A stretch of 64,000 nt of DNA, from positions 2,170,001 through 2,234,000 of the forward strand of contig NZ_OZ245041.1 in NCBI RefSeq assembly GCF_965224175.1, given 5' to 3'. This DNA comes from Kordia sp965224175 (GTDB taxonomy: Bacteria > Bacteroidota > Bacteroidia > Flavobacteriales > Flavobacteriaceae). Under the pieces are notes generated by a model that saw only the letters and a list, made by a program, of their open reading frames with translations, ran no database searches and was not told where the DNA came from. This document shows, one piece after another, positions 1 through 9,560 of this stretch (its first letter is position 1; each line of letters starts with the position of its first letter). The translations under genes and the position numbers were made by a program.

Positions 1-1185
1 ATTTACTTTTTGGACTTGCGTTGCCATTTTCATGATTTCGGTTGTAAATATTTCAGTGTCCAATTCACCAGTATATTGCAGGCAAAAAGGATTTACTTTT
101 AAAGGCGTTTGAATTTCCATTCCAATATCATAGAAATAAAACGGATTGCAGGTTCCTGCACGAAATCCTATAGTATCACGATAGCCCATGGAAAAATCTT
201 CAGAAAATTCTAAATCGATCAAGTCTCTATAAAATTGTGGCACATTGAGCATGTTGTAATGTTGTCGCGCTCGTTTTATAGGTTTGTTGATCGTCATGTT
301 AAGTCGCTTCTTCTCTACTTTGAGTTTTTCAACATTTGTAAATGAAGCATATGATGCGAGCAAACCAACCTTGCTGTAGTCAGAAACATTTTTGATCAAG
401 CGAATGAATACATTTTTATAGATGGATATATTGTGATCGTACGTTGCATAATCGCCAATTTGGAAAAAATAATATGCTTTGGTGTCATATTGTTTATGCA
501 GGGCAATAAATGCTTCAAAGTTGTCGTATGGATCTTCTTTCATTCCTAACAATACCGCTGAACGATCTATGAAACGTGAAAATTTAAACCGAACAATATC
601 TGTCATAAAACCACCAAAAGCACGAATTAATCCGCGTTTTTTGTACGCATATGCTACAGGAACATTAATAATTGGTTTGTACACAAACTGTCGTTTCTCT
701 GGAACAACATCTGGAAATTTTTCTAGAAATATAGCTAAGAATTTTTGGCACCAAATATCAACAACGGGCAATTTGAGGAAGTCATTTTTAAAAGCTAAAC
801 TCTCTACTGCTGTATAACGTCCATGTTCATCTTTTACATATGGTAAATACTCTTCATATCTACTCAATAAATAAAAACTTGCTGCAAAAATATCATATGG
901 AACCGTACTTTTTTCTCCAGTAGGAAAGAAACAAGGTGTTTCATCCCATTTGTGCATAGCAATATCTACTTCTCCGACGCCTTGTTCAAACAGTAAATCC
1001 TGACAACGTACAAAAAATTCATCGCCAAGTGGTTGTTTTACATATGACATTTTCACTTCATTGTGCGCAATAAAGGTTTCAATTTTTGTTGTAAAATCAA
1101 CCGAAATCCCTAGTACTCGTGTAATTAAGTGTTTGAATGTATACCGTAATCTTGGCGTAATTTTCTGTGTATATACTAGCAGCAT
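1..1185 (-). CDS. Polysaccharide deacetylase-like protein (C-terminus cut by window edge)
   Basis: This is an open frame of 395 codons that starts at the ATG at 1185 and runs off the left edge without a stop. The protein begins MLLVYTQKITPRLRYTFKHL and has no signal peptide. Stretches such as YDIFAASFYLLSRYEEYLP, GGFMTDIVRFKFSRFID and MGYRDTIGFRAGTCNPFYFY resemble Bacteroidota proteins annotated as polysaccharide deacetylase family with an N-terminal DUF7033-like region. Those are thought to act on cell-surface or exopolysaccharide sugars. The family call is from remembered sequence pattern. The catalytic residues could not be verified, and the end of the protein is missing. It is on the same strand as radC, about 70 bases downstream of it, so the two may be co-transcribed. 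Confidence 0.7.
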   Translation of the reverse strand, partial: MLLVYTQKITPRLRYTFKHLITRVLGISVDFTTKIETFIAHNEVKMSYVKQPLGDEFFVRCQDLLFEQGVGEVDIAMHKWDETPCFFPTGEKSTVPYDIFAASFYLLSRYEEYLPYVKDEHGRYTAVESLAFKNDFLKLPVVDIWCQKFLAIFLEKFPDVVPEKRQFVYKPIINVPVAYAYKKRGLIRAFGGFMTDIVRFKFSRFIDRSAVLLGMKEDPYDNFEAFIALHKQYDTKAYYFFQIGDYATYDHNISIYKNVFIRLIKNVSDYSKVGLLASYASFTNVEKLKVEKKRLNMTINKPIKRARQHYNMLNVPQFYRDLIDLEFSEDFSMGYRDTIGFRAGTCNPFYFYDIGMEIQTPLKVNPFCLQYTGELDTEIFTTEIMKMATQVQKVN

Positions 1186-1252
1186 TTAGAACTCTTTTAA
1201 ACTTTTTCCTCTTGCTGTTTTTCGTATGTACAATAAAGATATACATAAGTAC

Positions 1253-1948
1253 TTAGAGCAAGTTTTCATCAGCGAAACTAAAATACTCTTTTTCTGTGAT
1301 AATTAGATGATCTAATACTTTTATATCAATATTTTCGGCTCCTAATTTCAATTTCTTAGTAATCGCTTTGTCTGCAGCACTAGCTCTCAACGTTCCTGAA
1401 GGATGATTATGTGCTAAAATAATAGCAACTGCGCCAACTTCTAATGCCGTTTTTAGTACCAAACGTATATCAACTAGTGTTCCTGTAATTCCGCCTTTGC
1501 TTAGGCGTATTTTTTTAAGGATTTTGTTAGAATTGTTCAAGTAGATAATCCAGAATTCTTCATGTGGCAATTCGCCAATAATTGGTTGCATGATTTCAAA
1601 CACCATTCGACTTGAAGTCACCTTTTTTCGCTCTACTTTGGTTTCTATTTGCCTGCGTTTCCCAAGTTCCAGTGCTGCAATAATTGTAATTGCTTTGACA
1701 AGTCCAACACCTTTAAACTTTTTTAGTTGTTCTGCAGACAGCTTTCCTAATTCATTCAAATTTCCACCAACTGAAGCTAGAATGCGTTTAGACAATGATA
1801 CAGCACTTTCATCTTTATTTCCCAATCGAATCAGAATGGCTAATAATTCTGCATCACTTAATACTGTTTTTCCTTTGGCGGCTAATTTTTCCCTCGGTCG
1901 ATCATCTTCTGACCAATATTTTATAGACTGTAAATGCGTGTCTTTCAT
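1253..1948 (-). CDS. radC: RadC family JAB/JAMM-domain protein
   Basis: This 231-residue protein matches the RadC/YeeS family. It has an N-terminal region with a helix-hairpin-helix (FKGVGLVKA, residues 78-86) and a C-terminal JAB domain. The JAMM metal site is intact: H180 and H182 in AHNHPSG, and D193. The motif predicts a Zn-dependent hydrolase fold. The old DNA-repair assignment is doubtful in the literature. I start at the ATG at 1948 (MKDTHLQSIKYW) because family members begin near this IKxW segment. The frame stays open upstream to 2017, but that 23-residue extension has no family counterpart and looks like untranslated leader. Confidence 0.93.
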   Translation of the reverse strand: MKDTHLQSIKYWSEDDRPREKLAAKGKTVLSDAELLAILIRLGNKDESAVSLSKRILASVGGNLNELGKLSAEQLKKFKGVGLVKAITIIAALELGKRRQIETKVERKKVTSSRMVFEIMQPIIGELPHEEFWIIYLNNSNKILKKIRLSKGGITGTLVDIRLVLKTALEVGAVAIILAHNHPSGTLRASAADKAITKKLKLGAENIDIKVLDHLIITEKEYFSFADENLL

Positions 1949-2067
1949 TTTACTCAATTTGCTTAAAGCTAGCTTTTTTTTGATTAGAAACTGAGAATGA
2001 ATTAATAAGCGTAGCAAAAATTGTGTAAGCGTTATTTTTTTAGTTTTATTTTTTAGTTTTAATACGA

Positions 2068-2098
2068 TTGCAGTACCTTTAGTTCACACCTAATTTTG
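2068..2098 (+). promoter_or_regulatory. Bacteroidota-type promoter of the DUF1569/PaiB pair
   Basis: A -33 TTG (2068-2070) is followed after 20 bases by TAATTTTG (2091-2098), a perfect match to the Bacteroidota -7 consensus TAnnTTTG. Transcription would start near 2103 and give a leader of about 20 bases before the ATG at 2125. Confidence 0.7.
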
Positions 2099-2124
2099 TA
2101 TTCACACAACAAAAAACATCAACA

Positions 2125-2580
2125 ATGAAATCTTTATTTGATCCCGAAGTACATGCTGAAATTCAAGCGAGAATAGAAAATTTAACGCCAGAATCGACAG
2201 CTTCTTGGGGAAAAATGTCTGTAGGACAAATGTGTAACCATTGTCAAATGCCTTTGGAAGTTGCTATGGAACAACGATTTTTAGGTGGTAAGAAACCTGG
2301 TTTTATGAAACGACTAGTTTTTAAATTATACAAACCATTAATGTATAATGATAAACCTTGGAGCAAAAATTTACCGACAGTTCGCGATTTTATTATTAGT
2401 GAAGATAGAGATGTAACTGCCGAGAAAACAAAACTTGCTGCATTAGTTACAGAGTTTCACCAACTCAAAGAAGTAACAGCTTGGCCAGCGCATCCTATGT
2501 TTGGAAAATTTACACCTGAGCAATGGGGAAAAATGCAATACAAACATTTAGACCATCACTTAACACAGTTTGACGTATAA
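2125..2580 (+). CDS. DUF1569 family (DinB-like) protein
   Basis: This is a 151-residue cytosolic protein with no signal peptide. The segment MSVGQMCNHCQMPLEVAME and the terminal HPMFGKFTPEQWGKMQYKHL are the hallmarks of the DUF1569 family, a relative of the DinB/YfiT four-helix-bundle metalloenzymes. The conserved histidines (H31-x-x-Q..., the HPxFG segment, and the C-terminal HLDHHLTQF) could bind a divalent metal. The substrate is unknown. Its stop codon overlaps the next start (TAATG), so it is translationally coupled to the PaiB-like gene. A good promoter lies directly upstream. Confidence 0.85.
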   Translation: MKSLFDPEVHAEIQARIENLTPESTASWGKMSVGQMCNHCQMPLEVAMEQRFLGGKKPGFMKRLVFKLYKPLMYNDKPWSKNLPTVRDFIISEDRDVTAEKTKLAALVTEFHQLKEVTAWPAHPMFGKFTPEQWGKMQYKHLDHHLTQFDV

Positions 2581-3185
2581 TGAAGTACCCTCCAAAACAT
2601 CATCAAGAAACAGATTTTAATAATGTTGTTGAAACGATCAAAAAGTATCCATTAGCAACACTAATTTCTGCAAAAGACAGCAAAATCTTTACTACACACA
2701 TTCCTTTAATGTACGATGCATCTTGCGGAGAGTTTGGCGCACTCATTGGACATATTGACAAATACAATCCGCATATTGAATTGCTACAAGATAATATTCC
2801 CGCGCAAGCGATATTTCATGGACCTGATTGTTATATTTCACCAAATTTATATGACAAACGTTTATTACCTACTTGGAATTATGTAAAAGTACATATTGCA
2901 GCTACAGCAACACGTATTATAGGAAACGATGCAATAATTTCATCAATAGCAAGCATGACTTCTTTTTTAGAAACTACCGACGATCCTTATATTTTAGATG
3001 AAAAAAGTCCCAAAGTACAAACCTTAGCAGATTATATTGTAGGTTTTAAATTGGAAATTACTTCTTGGGAAGGAAAATTTAAATTATCACAAGATAAGTC
3101 AGCAAAAGACAGAAACATTGCCAAAGAAGAACTGATACAAAAAAGTCGCCAAGATGTGACGACTTTTCTTAACAACATTATATAG
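2580..3185 (+). CDS. FMN-binding PaiB-family protein
   Basis: This 201-residue protein belongs to the PaiB family (FMN-binding split-barrel). MKYPPKHHQETD at the N-terminus, ATLISAKDSKIFTTHIPLMY, GHIDKYNPH and IFHGPDCYISPNLY-(7)-PTWNYVKVH are family-defining segments. PaiB of Bacillus is described as a negative regulator of sporulation and protease genes, but most members probably bind flavin or heme, and the role here is unknown. The start codon overlaps the stop of the DUF1569 gene by one base, so the two form a small operon. A hairpin at 3221-3247 follows. Confidence 0.88.
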   Translation: MKYPPKHHQETDFNNVVETIKKYPLATLISAKDSKIFTTHIPLMYDASCGEFGALIGHIDKYNPHIELLQDNIPAQAIFHGPDCYISPNLYDKRLLPTWNYVKVHIAATATRIIGNDAIISSIASMTSFLETTDDPYILDEKSPKVQTLADYIVGFKLEITSWEGKFKLSQDKSAKDRNIAKEELIQKSRQDVTTFLNNII

Positions 3186-3220
3186 GTAACACTAACATCT
3201 ATTGAATGTACCTGAAATAA

Positions 3221-3247
3221 ACCGCTATTTATGGCAGAAATAGCAGT
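3221..3247. terminator. Hairpin between convergent genes, likely terminator
   Basis: ACCGCTATTT (3221-3230) and AAATAGCAGT (3238-3247) form a 10-bp stem with one mismatch. Read on the minus strand that position is a G-U pair. It sits between the convergent PaiB-like and lipoprotein genes. The flanking T-tracts are weak, so function in either direction is tentative. Confidence 0.5.
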
Positions 3248-3287
3248 TCATTTTATCGTTGTATGTTTTTTAAATTTTGAATGACAC

Positions 3288-3929
3288 TTATTGAACTTCG
3301 TAAGATATAAGTCGTTTTTCTATGGTGTGTTCTGGATTATTTGTGAATGAAGTTGTTGTAAATACTTCTCCAATTCCTTCCTTACGATAATATTTACTTG
3401 TTCCAATAGAACGTTCACTATCTGGATCATATCTAATAAATAAATTCATCCAATAACAATCAAAATCGCCCGCAGGTGTGATTACTACTTCGCTTTCTTC
3501 TGAAAGATTAAATATTAAACGATGAGATGGGAACGTCTTCAAAACGTATTCTTCTGTATCGCCTTCTGGAGAAAAATGTATTTTCCCTCTATCGTCTATT
3601 AAATAACCTATAGAATCTCGAAAGTATGCAAAATGTTCGCCATTTGGTGAGCAAAATGCTTGATTGGATTCATTCCCAGAAGTTCTTGTGCGAAATTTAA
3701 AAAAGGTATTTCCGTTAATTTCTTCTGTATCTACAATTTTGACAGAATCAATAACATTGATATTTTCAAATTCTTCTGATTGACCTATTCTGCGTTGATG
3801 CCCATATACCCATGTATTTCCAACAGTTAAGGCATAAAAATTTTCTTCGGATTCAAGAGTAGTGTTATCATCTGAGGAACAGGAAATAAAGAATAGTGTT
3901 AGACACGCTAACAAAAGGTAATTTTTCAT
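3288..3929 (-). CDS. Hypothetical lipoprotein
   Basis: This 213-residue exported protein has a lipoprotein signal: MKNYLLLACLTLFFISC with Cys17 followed by SSDD, typical of Bacteroidota surface lipoproteins. The mature part (residues 30-213) begins YALTVGNTWVYG, a phrase common at the start of beta-rich secreted domains that measure steady repeats of short strands. No enzymatic motif was recognised. It is convergent with the PaiB-like gene and is followed after 96 bases of spacer by the mpl gene on its upstream side. The function is unknown. Confidence 0.8.
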   Translation of the reverse strand: MKNYLLLACLTLFFISCSSDDNTTLESEENFYALTVGNTWVYGHQRRIGQSEEFENINVIDSVKIVDTEEINGNTFFKFRTRTSGNESNQAFCSPNGEHFAYFRDSIGYLIDDRGKIHFSPEGDTEEYVLKTFPSHRLIFNLSEESEVVITPAGDFDCYWMNLFIRYDPDSERSIGTSKYYRKEGIGEVFTTTSFTNNPEHTIEKRLISYEVQ

Positions 3930-4025
3930 AATTAGTCAATTTATTAAGTTGGTAAAAAGTAATTATGAAGTATAAGTATTGGTTTTAATTGGTTCGGTTA
4001 ATTCCCAAACGCAACTTTTTTTATT

Positions 4026-5381
4026 TTAGTGTAAATGTTGTTTAAATTCTTCAAAATCCAATCCGCCATAGTTTCCTGAACTCATCAGTAATAATGCAGT
4101 TTTTTCTAGATTTTGACTGAATAAATACTCTTTAAATTTTGCTGGATCTGTGTAAATGATTAAATCATCACGTTCAAATGCTGTTGCAATTTGTGCTTCT
4201 GTAACTTCTTCTAATTGTTTGATTTGCACTGCATGCGGCGAATAGAACACGACAGCTTTGTCTGCTGCATCTAAAGCTCCTTTGTATTCTTTTAGAAATT
4301 CTGCATTCAAACTACTATAGGTATGCAATTCTAAACAAGCAAAAACAGTTCTATCTGCATATTGCTCTTTTACTGCATTTGTTGTTGCTTTTACTTTACT
4401 TGGCGAATGTGCAAAGTCTTTATACACTACTGTGGAATTTTTCTCTGCAATTTTTTCCAAACGCTTGCTCGCACCTTTGAATGTAGAAATGGCTTCGTAA
4501 AAATCTTCTTCATCCACTCCAATATGTTGGCAAATCCATTTCGCGCCAGCTAAATTATTGAGATTGTGTTTCCCAAACACTTCAATAGGCATAAAACCAT
4601 CTGGAGTTTCTAGTAAAGTTTCGCCGTTTTCAATCTTATAGCTAGGTGTTTTATAACTTAACTTACGTATTGGATTCTCAGAAGCTTCTACGACACGTAC
4701 TACTTCTGCATCTTCTTCGTTGTAATTAATGCTTCCACCTTTAGTGATAGAGTCTACAAAGATTTTAAACTGTTCTACATAATTCTCATACGTAGGAAAC
4801 ACATTAATATGATCCCAAGCAATTCCGCTTAGCAAAGCAATATTAGGTTTGTACAAGTGAAATTTTGGTCTGCGATCAATTGGTGATGACAAATATTCGT
4901 CTCCTTCCAATACAATAAAATCATTTTCTTCTGTAAGATGCACCATCGTATCAAAACCTTCCAATTGAGCACCAACCATATAGTCTACCTTAATATCATG
5001 ATAGTTTAACACATGTAAAATCATTGATGTAATGGTTGTTTTTCCATGACTTCCTCCAATCACCACACGTGTTTTATATTTTGATTGTTCGTACAAAAAC
5101 TCTGGATACGAATAGATCGTAATACCTAACTCTTGCGCTTTTAGCAATTCAGGATTATCTGGTTTTGCATGCATTCCTAGAATTATAGCATCTAAATCGG
5201 CAGTAATTTTTTCAGGAAACCAACCAAACGTTTCTGGTAACAATCCTTTTGCTTCCAATCGTCCTTTAGAAGGTTCAAAAATCACATCATCACTTCCTGT
5301 GACTTGATATCCTTTGGCATGTAATGCTAAGGCTAAATTGTGCATGGCACTTCCTCCGATGGCTATAAAATGTATTCGCAT
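4026..5381 (-). CDS. mpl: Mpl-type UDP-MurNAc tripeptide ligase
   Basis: This is a 451-residue Mur-ligase family enzyme. It opens with the Rossmann motif MRIHFIAIGGSAMHNLA and has the P-loop GGSHGKTT at 109-116. The central segment LEGDEYLSSPIDRRPKF-(13)-AWDHINVFPT and the C-terminal part with DFAHSPSKVKAT are typical of UDP-N-acetylmuramate:L-alanyl-gamma-D-glutamyl-meso-diaminopimelate ligase. That enzyme reattaches recycled murein tripeptide to UDP-MurNAc in the cytoplasm. The frame is open upstream to 5471, but I choose the ATG at 5381 because the glycine-rich motif starts there as in the family. Bacteroidota often carry this Mpl-like form beside the normal MurC. It stands alone here. Confidence 0.9.
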   Translation of the reverse strand: MRIHFIAIGGSAMHNLALALHAKGYQVTGSDDVIFEPSKGRLEAKGLLPETFGWFPEKITADLDAIILGMHAKPDNPELLKAQELGITIYSYPEFLYEQSKYKTRVVIGGSHGKTTITSMILHVLNYHDIKVDYMVGAQLEGFDTMVHLTEENDFIVLEGDEYLSSPIDRRPKFHLYKPNIALLSGIAWDHINVFPTYENYVEQFKIFVDSITKGGSINYNEEDAEVVRVVEASENPIRKLSYKTPSYKIENGETLLETPDGFMPIEVFGKHNLNNLAGAKWICQHIGVDEEDFYEAISTFKGASKRLEKIAEKNSTVVYKDFAHSPSKVKATTNAVKEQYADRTVFACLELHTYSSLNAEFLKEYKGALDAADKAVVFYSPHAVQIKQLEEVTEAQIATAFERDDLIIYTDPAKFKEYLFSQNLEKTALLLMSSGNYGGLDFEEFKQHLH

Positions 5382-5519
5382 GTTTTGTAGAATTCTAAAG
5401 TGTAAAGATAAACCGCTTTTTTGTTTTTTGGGAATTGTCCAATGAGTTTTTACAAAAGAAAAATAGAACATATGGTAACGACTATAAAGAAATCCACAAT
5501 AAGTCGTATTTTTATATAA

Positions 5520-7337
5520 ATGAAAAAGATGTACCGTTTTACCCTTTGTATATTATTATTCTATTGTAATTGTTCATTAAGCAACGCACAAACTACTATT
5601 GTAAAAAAAGATACTACTTGGAGTTTAATGGTTGATGAAAAACAATTTACTGTAAAAGGCGTTACGTTTGGATATGAAAATGATGTTGCCAATTATGACA
5701 CTTATTTTTCAGATTTGCAATCAATTGGAGTTAATACCATTCGTACTTGGGCATCAGGAAAAAATACCGAAAAACTTTTAGATGCAGCGCAGAAATACAA
5801 CATCAAAGTCATGGTTGGTATTTGGATGCGACACGGACGTCCAGGCATGGAAGATGACGATACTTTCAATTATTTAAAAGATACTGAAGGTATGGAAACT
5901 ATGTATCAAAACGCAATTGATGTAGTAACAAAGTATAAGGAACATCCAGCAGTATTAACTTGGGGAATTGGAAATGAAGTATACCTCAACATCGCAACAG
6001 ATGCTGAAAAAGAAGCCTATTCCAAGCTTTTAGAACGTATTTGTAGTACTATTAAAAAGATAGACAAAAATCACCCAATCACTTCTACAGAAGCATGGAC
6101 TTTTGGACTCGATTGGTGGCAAAAGTATGTTCCTTCTATCGATATTTATGGTTTGAATTCCTATGGAACTGGCGCCAATTTTCTCGAAGCTGAATTAAAG
6201 AAAAGAAATATTAGCAAGCCATACATTATTACAGAGTTTAATGTTACGGGCGAATGGGATATTAAAAACGTACAAAATGGTATTAAAGTAGAGCCTTCAG
6301 ATGAAGAAAAATACAGTGCTATTGTAAATGGCTATCAAAACTGGATCAAAAATAAAGCTAGCTGTCTTGGTGTATATATTTTTCATTACAGTAACGGAAA
6401 AGATCATATATCACCTTGGTTATTTACACATCACAGAGGTTCATTCCGTCCAACGTATTGGGGAATTAGAAAAGCTTATACAGGCAAAGAACCTACAAAT
6501 GCAATTCCAGTAATTAATACTTTTCAATTACCTACAACAACCTTAAAAAGTGAGACATGGATTCCAGTAAATCTGGATGTAACTGATGTAGAAAATGACG
6601 ATTTAGATATTCGTTTTTATTACAATCAACGAACAGGCAGTCGCAAACGTAAAGACCAAATCAACAAACTTAATTTTAGAGGTTCTTTAGCTGAAGGATT
6701 TGAAATACAAATTCCCAAAGAGCATGGCGCAGTTAAAGTCTATGTGAATGTAAAAGATACTTTTAATAATGTTGGAATTGCCTCTACAGGAATTACGGTC
6801 ACAGACGAAGAAGCGAAGCATAAAAAATATTTAGTTCCCAAAACAACACTTCCGTTTTATGTATATAAAGACGGAAACGACTTGCCATACACACCAACAG
6901 GATACATGGGAAATTACCAATCAATGTCTGTTGACACTGCCTACAAAAACGATGTACACTCTGGAACTTCTTCTATTAAAATAACCTACAAAGCGCGAAG
7001 CAATTGGTACGGAATTGCCTTTGTAGATCCTAAAAACGATTGGGGCGAAAATTTAGGTGGTTATGAAATTCAAGGTGCTAAGAAATTTTCTTTTTGGGCA
7101 AAAGCAGATAGAGATGGTGTAATGGCTACCATTGGCTTTGGATTGATCGATAAAGGCAAGCCATTTCCTGATACTGCAAAAAAATCAAAAGAGATTAAAC
7201 TTACTAGCGAATGGAAACAATATACTTTTAATATTAAGCGTTTAGATTTGAGTTGTATTCGTTCTGGCTTAGTCCTCTTTTCTAGTAGTTTTGGATTTCC
7301 ACAAACTATTTATATTGACGACGTTCTTTTTGAGTAA
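5520..7337 (+). CDS. Secreted glycoside hydrolase, GH2-like TIM barrel with C-terminal accessory domains
   Basis: This 605-residue secreted protein has a signal peptide ending in LSNAQ (about residue 24). Residues 40-325 form a clan GH-A TIM barrel. E153 in TWGIGNEV is the probable acid/base, and E239 in YIITEFNVTG the probable nucleophile. The barrel is closest in appearance to GH2/GH5-type catalytic domains. An Ig-like beta domain follows (about 335-435), then a jelly-roll carbohydrate-binding-like domain (about 450-605, with SGTSSIKITYKARSNWYG and FSFWAKAD). It probably hydrolyses a beta-linked polysaccharide in the periplasm or outside the cell. The linkage cannot be told from sequence. 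There is no T9SS tail and no neighbouring SusC/D pair. Confidence 0.8.
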   Translation: MKKMYRFTLCILLFYCNCSLSNAQTTIVKKDTTWSLMVDEKQFTVKGVTFGYENDVANYDTYFSDLQSIGVNTIRTWASGKNTEKLLDAAQKYNIKVMVGIWMRHGRPGMEDDDTFNYLKDTEGMETMYQNAIDVVTKYKEHPAVLTWGIGNEVYLNIATDAEKEAYSKLLERICSTIKKIDKNHPITSTEAWTFGLDWWQKYVPSIDIYGLNSYGTGANFLEAELKKRNISKPYIITEFNVTGEWDIKNVQNGIKVEPSDEEKYSAIVNGYQNWIKNKASCLGVYIFHYSNGKDHISPWLFTHHRGSFRPTYWGIRKAYTGKEPTNAIPVINTFQLPTTTLKSETWIPVNLDVTDVENDDLDIRFYYNQRTGSRKRKDQINKLNFRGSLAEGFEIQIPKEHGAVKVYVNVKDTFNNVGIASTGITVTDEEAKHKKYLVPKTTLPFYVYKDGNDLPYTPTGYMGNYQSMSVDTAYKNDVHSGTSSIKITYKARSNWYGIAFVDPKNDWGENLGGYEIQGAKKFSFWAKADRDGVMATIGFGLIDKGKPFPDTAKKSKEIKLTSEWKQYTFNIKRLDLSCIRSGLVLFSSSFGFPQTIYIDDVLFE

Positions 7338-7447
7338 CTTTTTTCTTAAAAAGCTTTAAACTAATGTTAACTGAAGGAATTGTCTGTTACTTTTTTCTAT
7401 TTTAGCTACACATTATACAATACCGATTATTTAAACATACCAAACAC

Positions 7448-8155
7448 ATGAAATTACAAAAACTTGCACTGTCCATTATTCTTGTGACTATTACACTGTT
7501 TTTAGTTGCTTCTTGCGAATCTAGCGATGACAGTAACAATAATACTCCAGAACCAATACTACTTGAAAACTACTTTTTTAAAGGAAGTTTAGATAACGAA
7601 GTAATGAATATTGAAAACAGAATCTATGATGACTTTGAACTATCAACTCGAAACAGATTAGACTTTGGACCTAGTCAAACAGATGACGATCAAGATCCTG
7701 GTTCAGGATATTGCTACAGTTTGTATGCTTGCGGCATCTTTCCATCAGCAGGTGTTTCTGCAGAAGACCGTCCAGATTCAGCAAAAATATATTTTACATG
7801 GATTCCTGTAGGTGATTGTACGCTCGCAAACGAACTTACTGCATTAAGAAACTTTTTAGAGCTTCCTAATTTTGAGTACGCGATTTTTCCTGAAAGTGTA
7901 AACATTCCGAATGTCGTAGGTTTAGATTTTTTCCCGAAAGAATTTCCAAATGGTGAAACTTATTTTTCTTCTCGTTTTGGAGACAATACAGATGCTTCTT
8001 TTCAAATTACTGCTGTAGAAGAAATTGAAACAGGTGTCTTTATTGTAGAGGGAACGTTAAGTTGCAAACTCTACAAACAGAATGACGACAGTGAGTTTAA
8101 AGTATTAGAAAATGGTGAATTCAAAATTAAAATTTCCACCAACTTAGACGAATAA
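7448..8155 (+). CDS. Hypothetical lipoprotein
   Basis: This 235-residue protein has a lipoprotein signal: LVASC with Cys23, followed by an acidic, Asn-rich linker ESSDDSNNN, which favours outer-membrane or surface location. The mature domain contains a cysteine pair (YCYSLYACG, about residues 89-96) and C119, and is otherwise beta-rich. I do not recognise a family. It is preceded by a 110-base gap after the glycosidase, so it probably has its own promoter. TATTTTAG at 7398-7405 is a one-mismatch -7 candidate. Confidence 0.75.
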   Translation: MKLQKLALSIILVTITLFLVASCESSDDSNNNTPEPILLENYFFKGSLDNEVMNIENRIYDDFELSTRNRLDFGPSQTDDDQDPGSGYCYSLYACGIFPSAGVSAEDRPDSAKIYFTWIPVGDCTLANELTALRNFLELPNFEYAIFPESVNIPNVVGLDFFPKEFPNGETYFSSRFGDNTDASFQITAVEEIETGVFIVEGTLSCKLYKQNDDSEFKVLENGEFKIKISTNLDE

Positions 8156-8225
8156 TACAATCAAGTTTATATTAAAGGTAAATGTGTATCTTTAAGACGA
8201 AACTAATCTTGTTATTGCATATATA

Positions 8226-9530
8226 TTGAGAATTGCATTCAAATTTTTCATCATCCTTTTTATTTTTAGTTGTAACAACCAGAAGCAACCAAAAAATGAA
8301 AAGTTAGCACTTACAGAAACAGAGAAACCTGAAGTACAGAAACAACCGTCACTTTTTGATGTGCTTGTACATCGGCAAGAAACTCCTATGCAGTTTTCAG
8401 ATCATGTTTTACCAACACTCGATTTTTCTAGAAGGTTTACATCAAAAGAAATTTTAGCTTTACAACTAGATACATCAAGCATAGATAAAAACGAATATTA
8501 CTTTCTTACCGACAAAAAATTTGTAACAAGAGCAATCGATTCTACAAAGTACCTCATCTATTACAAGCTTCAATACGGAGATCAATTAGCAAAAATCTTA
8601 AGAGTGCAACATAAAGATACTTTGTTTGACGTAATACTTGCTATGCATGGTGGAGATGGTAATGATCAGTATAAAACCACATCTACATTTATAAACGATT
8701 CAATATTTATTTCAACACATACCAAAACTTCTGGAGATCTTATACAAAGTAAAAATAATGGCAAAGAGTCTACGTATGAATATTATACAGATTCTATTAT
8801 TTCCAGATATCAGTACAATCAGTCGTTCCAATTAAAATTGTTACAAAAAGATACATTCCAGTTTTCTAAACAAACATTTTATAGAGATCAAAAAAAATTA
8901 TGGAGTCATGTAACCATCTGTGGTAAACCATTTACATTTCAAGACAAAACATATATTTGGCAGTTTTTCATTCCAAATTACAATGCTCAAAAAGGAGTCT
9001 TATACACACAGAATTTATTAGACTACACCACTAAAAAAGTAATCTTAAAAGGAGCTGAAGTCGAAAATTATGTTGATAGAGTCACTGAACTTTTTACAAC
9101 AGCACAATTAGGTTTTGAAGTAAAAGATCTCAACTTTGATGGTTTTGAAGATTTATACTCAATTAATAAAGTAAAATCTGGAACTGCTGGTAATTTTACA
9201 GATGTGTATCTTTTTAATAAAGAATTGGGTACTTTTGAATACAACAGCATATTCTCTGGATATAATTTACAAACGTATCCTTTGAAGAAAATGATTTCTC
9301 ATACTGTTCAAAACGCGAATCATTATTCATTAAAAGAAGTTTATATAAATGCTGATGCTACCGTAAACTATATAAATACATATAGAACGATTGATATTTC
9401 TGTTTCAGAAAATTATAAAGTTGTATATTCATATGAGAAAACTGTTGCCCAAAAAGTGACTAAAAAAATAACCGATACAATTACCAATGCTTCCATGACG
9501 TTTGAAAAATGGAAAGAAAAGCATAACTAA
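8226..9530 (+). CDS. Hypothetical lipoprotein, TTG start
   Basis: This 434-residue lipoprotein starts MRIAFKFFIILFIFSC and has its lipobox Cys at about 16. The only codon that places the signal peptide correctly is TTG at 8226; no ATG lies in frame upstream. Residues 295-330 carry VKDLNFDGFEDLY, a D-x-N-x-D-G motif like the calcium-type loop seen in XAC2610/FG-GAP-like domains. The layout and several phrases (FTSKEILALQLDTSS) weakly resemble the lipoprotein at 48829-50397 (ITQKEFQELQLNKTS), so the two may be distant paralogues. It may lead a small operon with the zinc-ribbon genes that follow. Function unknown. Confidence 0.7.
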   Translation: MRIAFKFFIILFIFSCNNQKQPKNEKLALTETEKPEVQKQPSLFDVLVHRQETPMQFSDHVLPTLDFSRRFTSKEILALQLDTSSIDKNEYYFLTDKKFVTRAIDSTKYLIYYKLQYGDQLAKILRVQHKDTLFDVILAMHGGDGNDQYKTTSTFINDSIFISTHTKTSGDLIQSKNNGKESTYEYYTDSIISRYQYNQSFQLKLLQKDTFQFSKQTFYRDQKKLWSHVTICGKPFTFQDKTYIWQFFIPNYNAQKGVLYTQNLLDYTTKKVILKGAEVENYVDRVTELFTTAQLGFEVKDLNFDGFEDLYSINKVKSGTAGNFTDVYLFNKELGTFEYNSIFSGYNLQTYPLKKMISHTVQNANHYSLKEVYINADATVNYINTYRTIDISVSENYKVVYSYEKTVAQKVTKKITDTITNASMTFEKWKEKHN

Positions 9531-9560
9531 ATTTGATTATAAAAACTAAACGACCAACCT

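Noticed and set aside
479..817. A 112-codon plus-strand frame
   Set aside because: It is antisense to the polysaccharide deacetylase-like gene, whose frame is open from 1185 to the left edge.
1590..1994. A 134-codon plus-strand frame
   Set aside because: It is antisense to radC and has low-complexity, non-protein-like composition.
5382..5471. A 30-residue N-terminal extension of the Mpl-type ligase
   Set aside because: The family starts at the glycine-rich motif encoded from 5381, and the extension is not protein-like.
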